A stretch of DNA of 64,000 nt, from NCBI RefSeq assembly GCF_947179165.1, contig NC_077240.1, forward strand, positions 55,872,501 through 55,936,500, given 5' to 3'. The stretch comes from Solanum dulcamara. Lineage: Eukaryota > Streptophyta > Magnoliopsida > Solanales > Solanaceae. Positions 45,836 to 57,740 of this stretch are shown here, piece by piece. Made by a program: the position numbers and the translations under genes. The first letter of the stretch is position 1. Every line of letters starts with the position of its first letter. The notes beneath the pieces are model-generated. The model saw only the letters and a program-made list of their open reading frames with translations. It did not search any database and had not been told where the DNA came from.

Positions 45836-48572
45836 AACTCTTAAGTTGATGGGAGTATGTGTTATTGCAATAGAGATGAATTTTCCCTATAGTCTATGTA
45901 AGATTTTGAAGAAGGTTTTGTTTAACATTAAAGGATGAATGTTCTAAAGGGGGAAGGATATTACACCTATACTTTTGTACCTTGGAAGGTTCCTAATATA
46001 CTTAAGCTTCATAAGTTTCTTGAAAGGTTCTTAAGTTTCTTGGAGCTTCTTAAAGCTCTTGAGCTTCTTAAAAGTTACCATGTGAGCCGGATAATCTATA
46101 ACGCTAGCAAATAACTCCAAGGAAGGGAGAATGAGATACCCTAAAATAGAGAAGATTAGAAATAGGGCCGTAAGAATCCGGAAGGAGTTGGAGACTAAAT
46201 AATGAGTCGTAGGACTCGACTTACTTACTTAAGCTACCAACTTGGAAATCTTACGTACTTAAACTACTTGAGTACATACCAAGCTTACGTAGTAAGGATT
46301 ACATAGGTTCGTAAAGAAAGATGAGATTATGAAACCACAAGGAGAAGAAGAGAGCAACATATGGAAGCAAGGGAGAGTTCCATGCAACAACATCTGTAGC
46401 AAGGGGGTGGGCCACACATGCCACATGGCAGACCCTAAGTGGAGGAGGTGGTGCGTTGTCCCTATAAGGGCTTGACACATGTCACCTCCTAAAGTGTCCT
46501 ATATATATATTATGACTTTTATGGTAATATTTATCCTATAAGTTTCATTCTTATCTCCAAAAGTCAAGAAAATTCTAGAGAAAAGAAGAGAAGAGAAACT
46601 TAAGCTAGAGAGAAGGAAGAGCTACGGTTTTGGGAGGGGAAAAAGATAAGTTCTCTGATTCCATTCTGTGAATTAATTATATGGGGTATAACACGAAGTT
46701 ATGAAGGTTTTATTAATGTAAATTTATGGTTTGGAGTAGCCCCAAATGGATAACAAACAGCCACGAAGTTTCAGTCGCGCTAGAAAAGCTTCCAAGGTGA
46801 GTTTTGGCGAGTTTCAGACAAGGTAAGGCTGTACCTTTCAAATTGAAGTTTATGATGTTGTTATGGGGTATATTAAATGTATTAAATGAGGATTTAAGTG
46901 AAAAAATTGCATAATAATGCTTCACGTTAGAAACAAACTAAATTGAAGTCGCTAGCGTTAAATCAAAGTCGAGTAGTGTGTGGTGATTGTAGTGTTGCGG
47001 TTGAAGCTGGTTGGATGGCGTGTTGCAGGGATGGAAAGTATTCTAAAATGGGTGTGAGTACTTTTGGTTGCAGCCACATGACCCTCCATTTCGTATTGTT
47101 AAAGATTTTACGAAATAAAGGCTAAAAACTCTATTTTGGTATCGTAGTTTTGAGCTAGTTATTTGGAGTTGTATTGAGTAACGTTGAAGTGATTTGATTG
47201 TATTTATAACTTCTGGTTGTTTTTTGTAATATGGATGTTAAGATTAGCAGTTGGATAGGGCAAGTTATAGGGGAGATGCTGCCCAATTTTCGGCAACTTC
47301 AGAACTAGTAATAAGCTAGTCGAGGGAAATGGATAAGGAAATGGTTCCTATGACTAGTTGGGTGTAGAGTTGGAAATGGGAAAATGAAAGGTTATTAATC
47401 TTAGTATCACTTTCATGTTAAATAGGTTAAGGATATATCAAGGCAAGATGGGTTATGATTAATCCCTAAAGAGGTATGTGAAGCTACCTTCTTTCTCTTG
47501 GCATATTTTTGGCATGAGTAATTAGAGCTATCCTTCTTTCCTCTTGGTATGATTTTGACATAAGTATGATGCTATTATTCTATAATTATTCACCGATCCA
47601 TAATGGATCGGGTACGATATATGCATATGATGACTCCGTGAGGGAAAGTAGAGAGTATATAAAGCTTATTCTTTCTCTTGGTATGTCATTGGCATAAGTA
47701 TGTAAATCCTATCCTTTCTCTTCTCTTGGCATATCATTGGCATAAGTATGTAAAGCTTATCCTTTCTCTTCTTTTTGCATGTATTGATATAAGTACCACA
47801 TGATGCAAGCTTTGGGGAGTATCCCATCCATAAAGCTCCGAGCAAGATTTATGAGCCTTACCAACTTCCTAAGGCTAGAACTTTCATAACAATTGAGCTA
47901 TAATTCTCAAGACTTCTATATGATGGAGGGTAGTAAGTATGTGAAGCTAACTCCTTTTTCTTGGTATGTCTTAGCACAAGTATGAGATATGTATGAAATT
48001 TGGGAGTAATTATATTCTTAAAACTCCAAGTATGGTCCATAAGTCTTATTCACTTCTCGATGGTAGAACTCCTATATTAGTTGAGTTATTTCCTCTCAAG
48101 GCTTCTATGTGATGGAAAGTAGTAAGTACGTAAACTATCCTCTCTTCTCGTTTGGAATATCCTAAAAGTAAGTGATATGTATACAAGCTGGGGTAATCTC
48201 ATTCTTAAGATCTGAATAGGATTCTTGTCTCTTACTTATTTTCTGATGTTAATGCTCTTATGGTAGTTTAGCTACTACTCTCGAGCCTTCTGTGCATAAA
48301 ACAGAAATTGGCGTGTGGAAGTCCATATGTTCACAGATGCTATAGTGACTCATGTCCTTACTTTGATAAGCTCCTATTCCTAAGGACTCTATGACGACCA
48401 ATGCCTCTGATTTCATAAGCCATTTGGCATTACTTGAGAAATGCCTATGATTCCTGAGACTCTAGTTGATACGACCCCTAATGACACTTAGAGGTCACTT
48501 AGGATAAGTACCATTCTGAACCTCAAAGGATAGTCTAGTATGATTGTTTTATTGAGTCTCAGATGATAATAA

Positions 48573-48933
48573 GATGATTATGACATCGAGTCCTATAAAG
48601 GGACAGGTACGATATATGATGATTATGACACCGAGTCCCATAAAGAACCAGGTACAGTATATGATGATTATGACACCGAGTCCCATAAAGGGTCGAGTAC
48701 AGTATATGATGATTATGACACCAAGTCTCATAAAGAGCCGAGTATGGTATATGATGATTATAACATCGAGTCCCATAAAGGGCCGGGTACGGTATATGAT
48801 GATTATGACACCGAGTCCCATAAAGGGTTGGGTAAGGTATATGATGATTATGACACCGAGTCTCATAAAGGATTGGGTACGGTATATGATGATATGATGA
48901 TACTGAGTCCCATAAAGGATAGGGTAGGTATAT
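48573..48933 (+). repeat. 45-bp tandem array, about 8 units
   Basis: Unit: GATGATTATGACACCGAGTC, then CCATAAAG, a variable GG(G/A)CC/GTTGG part, and GTAC(G/A)GTATAT. Starts at 48573, 48618, 48663, 48708, 48753, 48798, 48843 and a shortened unit at 48888. The exact 45-bp spacing keeps several frames open. Confidence 0.95.
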
Positions 48934-49140
48934 GATATGTGGATCAGAACGAACGTTCCTTGGCATTACTATATGATACGTGGATCGGACTGAACGTTCC
49001 TCGATATTACTATATGATATGTGGATCGGGCCATCATTCCTCGGCATTATTATATGATGTGTGGATCGGGCTGTATATTCCTCGGCATGTACTTACTATA
49101 TACATGGATCGGGCTGTACGTTCCACAACGCTAATAATAC
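48934..49140 (+). repeat. 41-bp tandem array, about 5 units
   Basis: Unit: GATATGTGGATCGGACTGAA, then CGTTCCTCGGCATTACTATAT. Starts at 48934, 48975, 49016 and 49056, with a divergent unit near 49100. It abuts the 45-bp array but has a different unit. Confidence 0.9.
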
Positions 49141-49777
49141 ATATGTGCTTATGATGACAGAATGATGTAGATGGTATACCGAGTCCCCTAATAGGCCGGG
49201 CATAGTATGTGATGGTAATATGTATGACTTTCTTTTATATGATGCGAGTACGGTAAATGGTTAAATGTTATACTTGCCCCCTGCATCCCTACGCCAACTA
49301 TAATTTCCTTATGATGTCTATGCTTTACATACTCAGTACATATGTCATACTGAACTCTCTTTCTTGGGGGGGGGGGCTGCGTTCATGCCTGTAGGTACAG
49401 ATACACACTTTGGGATCCGTTAGCATAGGAGTTCCACTCAGTAGTTCAGAAGCGCTCCATTGTGCTGGAGCCTAGTTTTGGTATTAACCCTCGATGTATA
49501 TATATTTATTTGTTCACGGGTACGGCGAGGGCCCTATCCTCCCTTATATTACTGTTCTTACTCTTAGAGGTCTATGGATATATATGTGGATTGTGTATGG
49601 GTTGTATATGCATGTATGTACAGTGGTACCTATGATAAGCCTTGCCGGCTTATATGTTATCCTGCCTGTTGATGTGCTATAACTTAAACAGGGGATATAT
49701 TTACTTACAAATAACATGGATATACGTGAGTGCCCAGTTCGGGCACCTATTATGGCCTACGGGGCTGGGTCGTGATA

Positions 49778-51740
49778 AGTCACTACGAATGCATATAGAT
49801 TATCGGGAGTTGAATAAGGTCACCATAAAGAACAAGTATCCAATTCCGAGGATAGATGATTTGTTTTACCAATTACAAGGGGCAAGTTAATTCTCTAAGA
49901 TTGATCTCTGTTTTGGTTATCACCAATCAAAGGTAAGGGAGTGTGATATCCCTAAGATGGAATTTCGGAAAAGGTATGGTCATTATGAATTTGTAGTAAT
50001 GTCGTATGGTTTGACTGATGCTCCTACTATTTTCATGGATTTGATGAATCATATTTTCAAGCCATATTTGGACATTCTTGTGGTGGTGTTTATTGACGAC
50101 ATTTTGATTTACTCTCAGAATGAGGAGGATCATATTGGTCACTTGAGAATTGTGTTACAAATATTGAGGGATAATCAATTATTTGCCAAGTTTAGTAAGT
50201 GTGAATTTTGGCTAAGAAAAGTTGCATTTCTTGGTCATGTGGTATCCGGTGATGGGATTAAGGTTCATCCAAAGAAAATGGAGGCGGTAAAGAATTGGCC
50301 TAGACCATTATCTCCTTCGGATATTAGAAGATTTTTGGGCTTAGCCGGATATTATAGGAGGTTTGTTTAAGGGTTTTTGACTATTGCTTCACCTTTGACT
50401 AATTTGACTCAAAAGAAGGTAAAATTTTAATGGTCGGAAAAATATGAGAAGAGTTTCCAAATATTGAAGGATCTTCTTACGTCGGCTCCTATTTTGACGT
50501 TGCACGAAGGTTCAGATGAGTTTTTTTTATTGTGATGTCTCACGTGTTGGTTTGGATTGTATTTTGATGCAACATTGTAAGGTTATAGCTTATGCTTCTA
50601 GGCAACTTAAAGTGCATGAAAGGAATTATCCAACCCATGATCTTGAACTTTTGGGGATTGTGTTTGCTTTGAAAATATGGCGTCATTATCTTTATGGGAT
50701 GCATGTTGATGTGTTTACTGAACACAAAAGCTTTCAATATGTGTTTAGCCAAAGGTAATTGAACCTTAGTCAAACAAGGTGGCTTGAAATTCTAAAGGAT
50801 TATGACATGAGTGTATTATACCATTCGGGTAAGGCAAATGTTGTAGACGATACTCTTAGTCGGTTGTCCGTTGATAGTGCTGCATGTGTTGAGGAAGGTA
50901 AGAGAGCTAGTTAAAGATGTCCATAGATTGGTACATTTAGGTATGGGTTTGGTTGACACCAATAATGGAGGTATTCTTGTACATAATGGCTCAGAATCAT
51001 CTCTTGTGGCGGATATTAAGGCCAAACAAGGCAATGATCCGATGTTGGTTGAGTTAAAGAAGTCGGTTGCCGAAATATCTATTGAGGGTTTCTCCCAAGG
51101 GGAGATAGGGTACTACTTTACCAAGGTCATTTCTGTGTTTCTAATGTCTAAGTGTCCTAATTGTCAACAAGTTAAGGTTGAGCATAAAAAATCAGGAGGT
51201 TTAGCTCAAGACATTGAGATTCCTACTTGAAAGTGGAAAGCTGTGAATATGGAATTTGTGATAGATTTGCCTCGTACTAGAAGACAACATGATTCTATTT
51301 GGTTCGTTATGGACCTAATACTAAATTGGCACATTTTGTACCGATTAAGACTTCTTATGGTGCTGAAGACTATGCTAAGTTGTACATTCATGAATTCATG
51401 AAACTTCATGGTGTTCCTTTATCAATTATATCAGATAGAGGGATTCAATTCACTTCACATTTTTAGAAGTTGTTTCAAAAGGGTCTTGATACAAAAGTTA
51501 AGTCAAGTACCTCTTTTCATCCTCAAACTGAACAATCCAAATGTTGGAGGATATATTAAGAGCATGTGTGATTGATCTTAAAGGAAGTTGGGATGAGCAT
51601 TTTCCATTGATTGAGTTTGCTTACAATAATAGTTATCGCTCTAGCATCCAAATGGCTCTATTTGAAGCCTTATATGGAAGAAAATGTAGATCCTCGGTGG
51701 GGTGGTTTGAAGTGGGTGAGATGGTCCAATAGCTCCAGAA
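49778..51740 (+). pseudogene. Group-A pol fragment: RT, RNase H, integrase
   Basis: It begins inside RT ([20 protein letters not shown]) with no protease before it. RT is well kept: [20 protein letters not shown] and [18 protein letters not shown], so the catalytic FIDD box is intact, and [14 protein letters not shown]. RNase H follows with shifts ([40 protein letters not shown]; the last acidic residue position reads TEHK rather than TDHK). Integrase: [52 protein letters not shown] and [19 protein letters not shown]. It ends at about 51740, before GPY/F and chromodomain. Confidence 0.85.
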
Positions 51741-52721
51741 TATGGAAATTGGCTTAGGAGAGTTTAGAGAATCATTTTTGGAGTTGTAATGAAGATTTGA
51801 GGTCTTGAGTTGGGAATTTGAGGAATTTTAGGTCAAGATTTGACTTTGGTCAACTTTTGGAGTTCTGATGCTCAGAATGGAATTACGACGACTCTATTGG
51901 ATTTGGGGGATGGTTTTTGGTCTAGAAGAAGTGTTTGTTGAATTTTTAGAGGTCTCGAGCCTGTTTTGATATTTTGAAGGCCTAAGTTGGTTTAATTGCG
52001 ACTTTTTGAGTTTTGTATCAAGAAAGCCTCGAATTCAAATTCTGATGGTTCCATCAGCTCTATATTTACCAAATTAGGCCTGGCATATTTTGAGCCTACC
52101 TACGATAATATCCCTACTGACGAAGACAAGAGGAACACAATGTTGGATAGTGAGTTGGATTGAAAGAAAGAAGAGGACCAACCTCTGGCTAGTGAGGATG
52201 TCGAAGGTGATGATGAGATGGAAAAATGAATAGGGAAGTTCTCCACCATACTTTTATTCTAAATTTGTGATTTTTGTAGCACTGGGGATAGTGCTCAGCT
52301 TTTAAGTATGGGGTGGGGCTTATCTATGTATCTATGCTAGTGTATTTGTAAATAAATATATATTTTTTGTTTTAGATTTTGACAAATGCATACCCAAAGG
52401 TGAGTAATATTGTGTGGAGTCATAGTTGAGTAACATTGCCATATGATGGATGATGACTGTCTTAAGGGTATGCATTTGTCATTGTGTTTGTAAATAAGGT
52501 GTCTTTCTAAAAGCTACACAACTGCATAGGTCAAGTGTTAAAAAGCATGATGTTAAATGGAATGACTATGTTTTGAGACATCTAGGCTCTTTTATTTAAT
52601 TTAATGTGACATATTCTTACTTTTGAATTCTTGTTATTGTTTGATCTAGAGTCTATAGTAATCAGTCTTAATTTGATGGTGTGCCATGTGTGGAAGGTTT
52701 TGTTGCATTCTATGCTACTGA
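51741..52721. other. Unassigned segment, possibly from another gypsy lineage
   Basis: The stretch 52225-52330 (TAGCACTGGGGATAGTGCTC, then TTTTAAGTATGGGGTGGGG) resembles the purine-rich region before the 3' LTR in Tat/Athila-type elements; an acidic frame (KKEEDQPLASEDVEGDDEMEK and stop) precedes it. A perfect 15-bp inverted repeat, GACAAATGCATACCC at 52381-52395 and its complement at 52466-52480, follows. No complete gene is present. The lineage is a guess. Confidence 0.35.
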
Positions 52722-53817
52722 TTGATGCACCGAGTGGACCTTGTCATAGACACTCTCTCCCCTAGTTGAGGCAAGAGACCCGTAGTAATATCTCATTATC
52801 CCATAACTACGTGGTACCATAGGATAAAGGATCACCCGTAGTAGAGGCTTGATTCCTTTAAGGGTCACCCGTAGTAGAGGCTTGATCCTTCATATAGCTT
52901 AGTAGATACACTTAGGCATATAGGAGTCTACCTTAAAAAGTAGCCTCTCCCTTTTCTCCGATTTATTGGTAAACATTGGGACTCCATGTTATAGCTCACA
53001 TGGTTTATGTCGGTTAACGGTTGATCTCACAAAGGTACAAGGTCCCTCTTTCAATGTTTAAGGTATTTCTTACTATGGCTAATGTCTTTTACAAAGTAAA
53101 GTATGTTCTCTCACCCATGGTTTTATGACTCTCAATATGATTTAAGATCTTTGCTACTACATATAAACTTACAAGCTCTTTTATGATTTTCCATTATGAC
53201 TTATGACTACCCATGCATTGTACAAATTCCTTTTTTTTATAAGATTGCATTAAGGCTAAATGACATTAGCCTTACTCATGATTCACTATTACATATAAAT
53301 AGTTTGCTTATCATGTGTTCTAACCTTGATTATTACATCATTGATTTTATGTCATGCATTTCATTCCTACATACTTAGTACATTCAAACATACTAACACA
53401 TACTTTTGCCTATATTGTATCATAATGTAGGGACAGGTAATGTTTATGCGCATCCTTTTCATGAGTAGAGTTGAGTTTTTACTTTAACTTGTGGTGAGTC
53501 CTCATGTTTCGAGGACGTGAAATTTTATATTTCATCGTTCTTATGACTATTCCTTCTTTTATATTGGATGAGATCGGAGCTTGTCTTATGCCCTCATCTA
53601 GTTTTGTAGAGGGATGTTGGATGTCATAGAGTCTATGTCGTCATTCCATTTTGGATTGAGACTTTTCATGTTTACATTTTGTTTCCGCATCCATGTTTAA
53701 GTTCTATTTCTTTACTTACCTTATGTATTCTGATAAATGATATGCTAAGAAGATTGGTTGGAGCCCTTCGGGGTTTCAATCGCCGTGTCACGGCTAGGCC
53801 CTAGTCCGGGTCATGAC
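52722..53817 (+). mobile_element. Group-A LTR, 3' half
   Basis: It starts in GATGCACCGAGTGGACC and matches the LTR at 1433-3669 from about 2815 onward (GGGACTCCATGTTATAGCTC, CATACTTAGTACATTCAAAC, GGTTGGAGCCCTTCGGGG), ending GGTCATGACA. A roughly 32-bp segment containing CACCCGTAGTAGAGGCTTGA is repeated at 52828-52884. It could complete the LTR at 39304-40653 or be the 3' LTR of the pol at 49778. Confidence 0.75.
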
Positions 53818-54403
53818 AGAAGTAGGACTAGCCAAATCACGAACTGCAGCAATCCTAAAAAAATCCTCCCTAATCCCATCCTTAGACACCAGGTGCCCCA
53901 AATATGCGACTAACTCAAGTCAAAACTATCACTTCGTGATTTTGGCATACAATTGTTGATCTCACAAGACTTGGAGTACAAACCTCAAATGTTGCTCATG
54001 ATGCTCCCTACTCCTTGAGTAGACTAGAATGTAGTCGATGAACACTATCATAAATGAATCTAAGTAGGGCCTGAACTCAAGGTTCATCGACTCCATAAAA
54101 GTTGTTGGGGGCATTGGGTAATACAAAAGACATGACTAAGAACTCATAATAGAGTCCTAAAGGTACACTTTAGGATGTCAGCCACCCTAATCCTCATCTA
54201 GTGGTAGCCTGATCTCAAGTCTACCTTCGAGAATATTGCGCACCATGAAGCTGGTCAAATAGATCATTAATTTGTGGCATAGGATACCTGTTCTTAATGG
54301 TCACCTTGTTCAGTTGGCTTTCGTTAATACATATACGCAATGTACCATCCTTCTTCCTCATACTAGGTCTAATGAACCCCTTACTCAAAAGGTCTTGAAT
54401 GTT
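53818..54403 (-). pseudogene. Gypsy RT fragment
   Basis: Minus strand: [39 protein letters not shown], then across shifts [28 protein letters not shown] and HLRFVLQVL, and VAYLGHLVSKDGI near 53850. The catalytic FIDD box reads FIDY. It is cut at 54403 by a group-B LTR; the continuous 137-codon ORF 54221-54634 is partly antisense LTR and is an artefact of that junction. Confidence 0.8.
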
Positions 54404-56850
54404 ACACCCCACCCTCTGGAGCTCAGAATGTCTCTTAAGCTTCTTAGCAGTTACTATGTGAGCCAAATAATCTACAACGCCATTAAACAACTCCAAGAAA
54501 AGGAGAATGTGATACCCCATAGTAGGGAAGGTTGGAAGTAGGGTTATGAGGAGTCGGAAGAAGTTGGAGGCCAAGTAAGGAGTCGTAGGACTTGACTTAC
54601 CTATATAAGCTACTAACTTAGAATTCCTACACACTTAAGCTACTTGAGTACACGTCGAGCTTAAGTAGCAATGAGTGCATACGCTCTTGAAGTAAGATGG
54701 GATTACGAGCTCATGAAAGAGAAATAAGGAAACGACGCGCCTACTCGAAGCAAGTAGATAATCAACCTACTTGGAAAAGAAGGTGATGCACCTACTTAGG
54801 GTCAAGTAGGTGATGCAGCAGCTTGGGGTGGACCCCACTGCCACATGACAGCATGTGATTGGCTGAACAAGTTGAGGTGGCACCTTAGGAGGCTGCCACA
54901 TGTCACCCTAGGGGGCTGTCATGTGTCACCTTCTAAAGAGGTGCATATATGTGTATTTGAATGACTACTAATTCATTATTATTCTATACCGAGCTAAAAC
55001 TCCAGCAAACAAAAGAAGAGGAAAAACGTGAGGAACAAAGAACAAGGCAGCCATGGTTTTCAAGAATTCAAGGTAAGTTCTTAAATTGTTTTCTGTGAAT
55101 TAATTATCTACGATGTTCCTCAAATACATGGAGATGTATATATGTATCTTACGATGTCTACAAAATTATTTCTTCAGCTTTACACCTAGAAGGGTGTGAA
55201 AGAAGAAAAGGAAAACGCTAGGGGTACAAGCTAAAGGGGCTACGGGTTGGGGCTACCAAGGTAAGCCTCCGAGTCTCTTTCTGAGAATTAATTATTTGAG
55301 GTGTCCCATGGTTATATAATAGTATTTTATAACCAAAAATTCCAATTTGGGACAGCGGAGAAGGAACATAAACAGCCCGCTCAATTTCAGCACGTTTGGA
55401 GAAGTTTCGAGTTGTAATTTGGCAGTTTTGGCCAATTTTGGGTAAGGTAAGGTTTCTCCTTTTAATTTGGAATTTATGGTGATGTTATGGAGTTTATTAT
55501 ACGCCTGTTGTATGTCTGTAAACATAAAAATGGTATAGGAATGTTTGACGTTGGAGACAATCCAAATTATAGTCGCTAGAATTAAATTATCGTCGAAATA
55601 AAGTATTGTGCTTGTGGTGAGCTGCTGCAGGTGTGTGGGGGTGTGTTGCAGGGAATAAATGTATTCTAAAAGGGGTTTGAGTGCTTCTGGTTTCAGCCAC
55701 ACGACCCCTCATTCATATAATTAAAGGTGCTACAAAATAAAGGCTAGACACCCTATTTTGATATCGTAATTTTGAGCGAGTCGTTTGGAGTTTATGTTGT
55801 ATATTGTTGGTGTGAATTGCTTAAATATATTCTTCAGGTTATTGTTGTTGGTTAGCTGTAGTGATTATGGATGTAATTGGAAATTTGAATAGGGAATATT
55901 ATAGGGAAGGTGCTGCCCAATTTTCGTTAACGCCTTAACTAATTAAAGAACTAGTCGAGGAGATGAACAAGGAAATAGATTCCAAGAATACTAAGGTTCA
56001 ACCTAAGATACTGGAAAGCTAAGAGTGGTTGATATTCGTATTACTCTCATGTTGAATAGGTTCAAAGGACGACGAGGCGAACAGGATAAAGAGTAACTCA
56101 TAAGAGGTATGTAAAGCCCTCCCTTGGCATGTTTTTGACATAGGTATGTAAAGCCTATCTTTTCTCTTCCTTTTTGGCATGTCTTAGATGTAGGCTATGG
56201 ATGATGAAAGATTTGGGGCAACTCCATTCTTAGGTTCTGAATATGACTTCAGGACTCTTGATCACTTCTGGATGTTAAGACTTTTAAAGTAGTTAAACTC
56301 CTACTCCTCGAGTCTTCTATATGACTGTATAGCAATTGATTCGAGTAAGCTCTTTTTTGTAAAAAAAGAAAGGCTCTGAGATAACCAACGCTCGGACTGC
56401 TATAAGATATTTCATACTGATATATGTATAAGATTTCCAAACTCCCTTTTACATAGTCCTTAGTGACATTTAAAGGGTATTCGTCAGCTACTTTCTGCCC
56501 TAATCTCCAGGGATGATTCACCTGATGACTTCATTGAGACTCCATTAATGATTTAAACTGTGTTTTGTTTCTTACTACTCTACTCGTGTTTACTGTAACA
56601 CTTCCTTCATCGCGCTCGGGCCAGGAATAGTAATCATGCATAATTCACTGCATTTTTCACTATTCCCTCACTAGAGGGCCAGATACATATGTATATATAT
56701 GATGATGTATTGTAATAAGGTGGTTATGGCACTAGGGCCATGATGGTTTTACAGATATGATTCATCGAACCCCTGAAAGGGCCGGCTATATGGTATGATA
56801 TGAGCATGCATGCTTTTGTAATTCATAGAGTACAGGTACAGACCGAATGC
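54404..56850 (+). mobile_element. Group-B LTR inserted in an antisense RT gene
   Basis: It starts TGTTACACCCCACCCTCTGG and follows the group-B pattern: AGCTTCTTAGCAGTTACTATG, CATATATGTG before a TTAATTATCT donor-like region, GGTGCTGCCCAATTTTCG (about 55910), GGTATGTAAAGCC. It carries only two diverged relatives of the 45-bp array unit (GAGGGCCAGATAC near 56678; GGGCCGGCTATATGGTATGA near 56780), not the eight-unit array. The right end is unclear near 56850. ORFs in it are not supported; 56851-57154 shows nothing recognisable. Confidence 0.65.
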
Positions 56851-57154
56851 AAACCCTCAGAAGTTTGAACCAACTGACCACTAGCTCCCGTAGTGCTACC
56901 ATTTTTAAGCTGAAGAGCTACCTGAATCATCCTAGAAATATGAAATGTTGTGGGTAACCTCTACCCGAAAATCCTTAACCATGGGATTGAGACCCACTAA
57001 AACAACCCTGGCAGTAGGACCTCTTGTCATTGCCTCCATATGCCTCATGAAGGATTACGCCAGTGGTGATTGAATGATAAACTATCTATGAAAAGAAAAT
57101 CCTAATGACACTTTATGATCTATAGCCAACCGAAGTAGAAATGATAGCTTGCTA

Positions 57155-57740
57155 AGTCGGCTTCGCGCAGATAGATCTTTGCCGGCGGGGGTGACTAACC
57201 GTGGTTCGGCTGTCGATGCCGCCCGTTTTCATTTCGTGGAAGTCCCCGGCAAGCCTGTGACTGCTTGAACAGACTAGTCTACGCTCAGCCAATCTATGCA
57301 CCCTCTCATGCTCTATCGGCATAAACATAGTCGTATGTCTGGCTATCTTGTGGAATTGTGTCTTATACTCTACAACTAACAATGATCCTAGAGTTAAGTC
57401 TGTGAACTCATCTTGCAAATGCTTTCTCAAGTTGTGAGGTATATACTTCTTAAAGAAAGCATCAAAGAACTGAGCCCAACTCATTGGAATTGACTAGACT
57501 GGTCTACACTCGAGATAAGTTCTCCACCACTATTTCACTGACCTATCTAGCTGAAAAGTAGAGTAATCCATCCTATGAGACTCCACTAACCCAAGATTTT
57601 GCAACATCTCCTAACAACTAAATAGAAACTCGTAGGCATCCTTGCCCACAACACATGTGAACCTAGGAGGACCCAACCTGATGAATGTCCCCAACATCTC
57701 CAGCTACCCAAAAGTCATAACTGTTCTAGCTTCCATAGGT
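57155..57740 (-). pseudogene. Gypsy gag capsid fragment
   Basis: Minus strand: MEARTVMTFG (57740), GPPRFTCVVGKDAYEFLFSC, LGLVESHRMDYSTFQLDRSV, KXWWRTYLECRP, then the open part MSWAQFFDAFFKKYIPHNLR, LQDEFTDLTLGSLLVVEYKT and HKIARHTTMFMPIEHERVHR. This is the usual capsid core of Solanaceae-type gypsy gag. Its start abuts an LTR end at 57741 with no primer site or leader, so the 5' part is missing. It may belong with the RT at 53818-54403. Confidence 0.8.

Larger units (their letters stand above)
45959..49777 (+). mobile_element. Group-B gypsy 3' LTR (~3.8 kb)
   Basis: It starts TATTACACCTATACTTTTG after a purine tract and ends GGGGCTGGGTCGTGATA. It aligns with 54404-56850 (+) and 7851-10163 (-). 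Repeated 'CTTGGCATG/TATGTAAAGC' phrases occur at 47460-47800, and two adjacent tandem arrays at 48573-49140. An 11-G run lies at 49376-49386. No gene is supported; ORFs of 105-162 codons at 48549-49047 come from the 45-bp array. A group-A pol fragment follows at once with no primer site, so the right side is a break. Confidence 0.75.

Noticed and set aside
48549..49047. Overlapping 105-, 107- and 162-codon ORFs on both strands
   Set aside because: The 45-bp unit is a multiple of three, so all frames stay open; the peptides are simple repeats.
48573..49140. Possible CRISPR-like array (regular spacing)
   Set aside because: The units are contiguous tandem repeats with no unique spacers, in a plant LTR; no cas genes.
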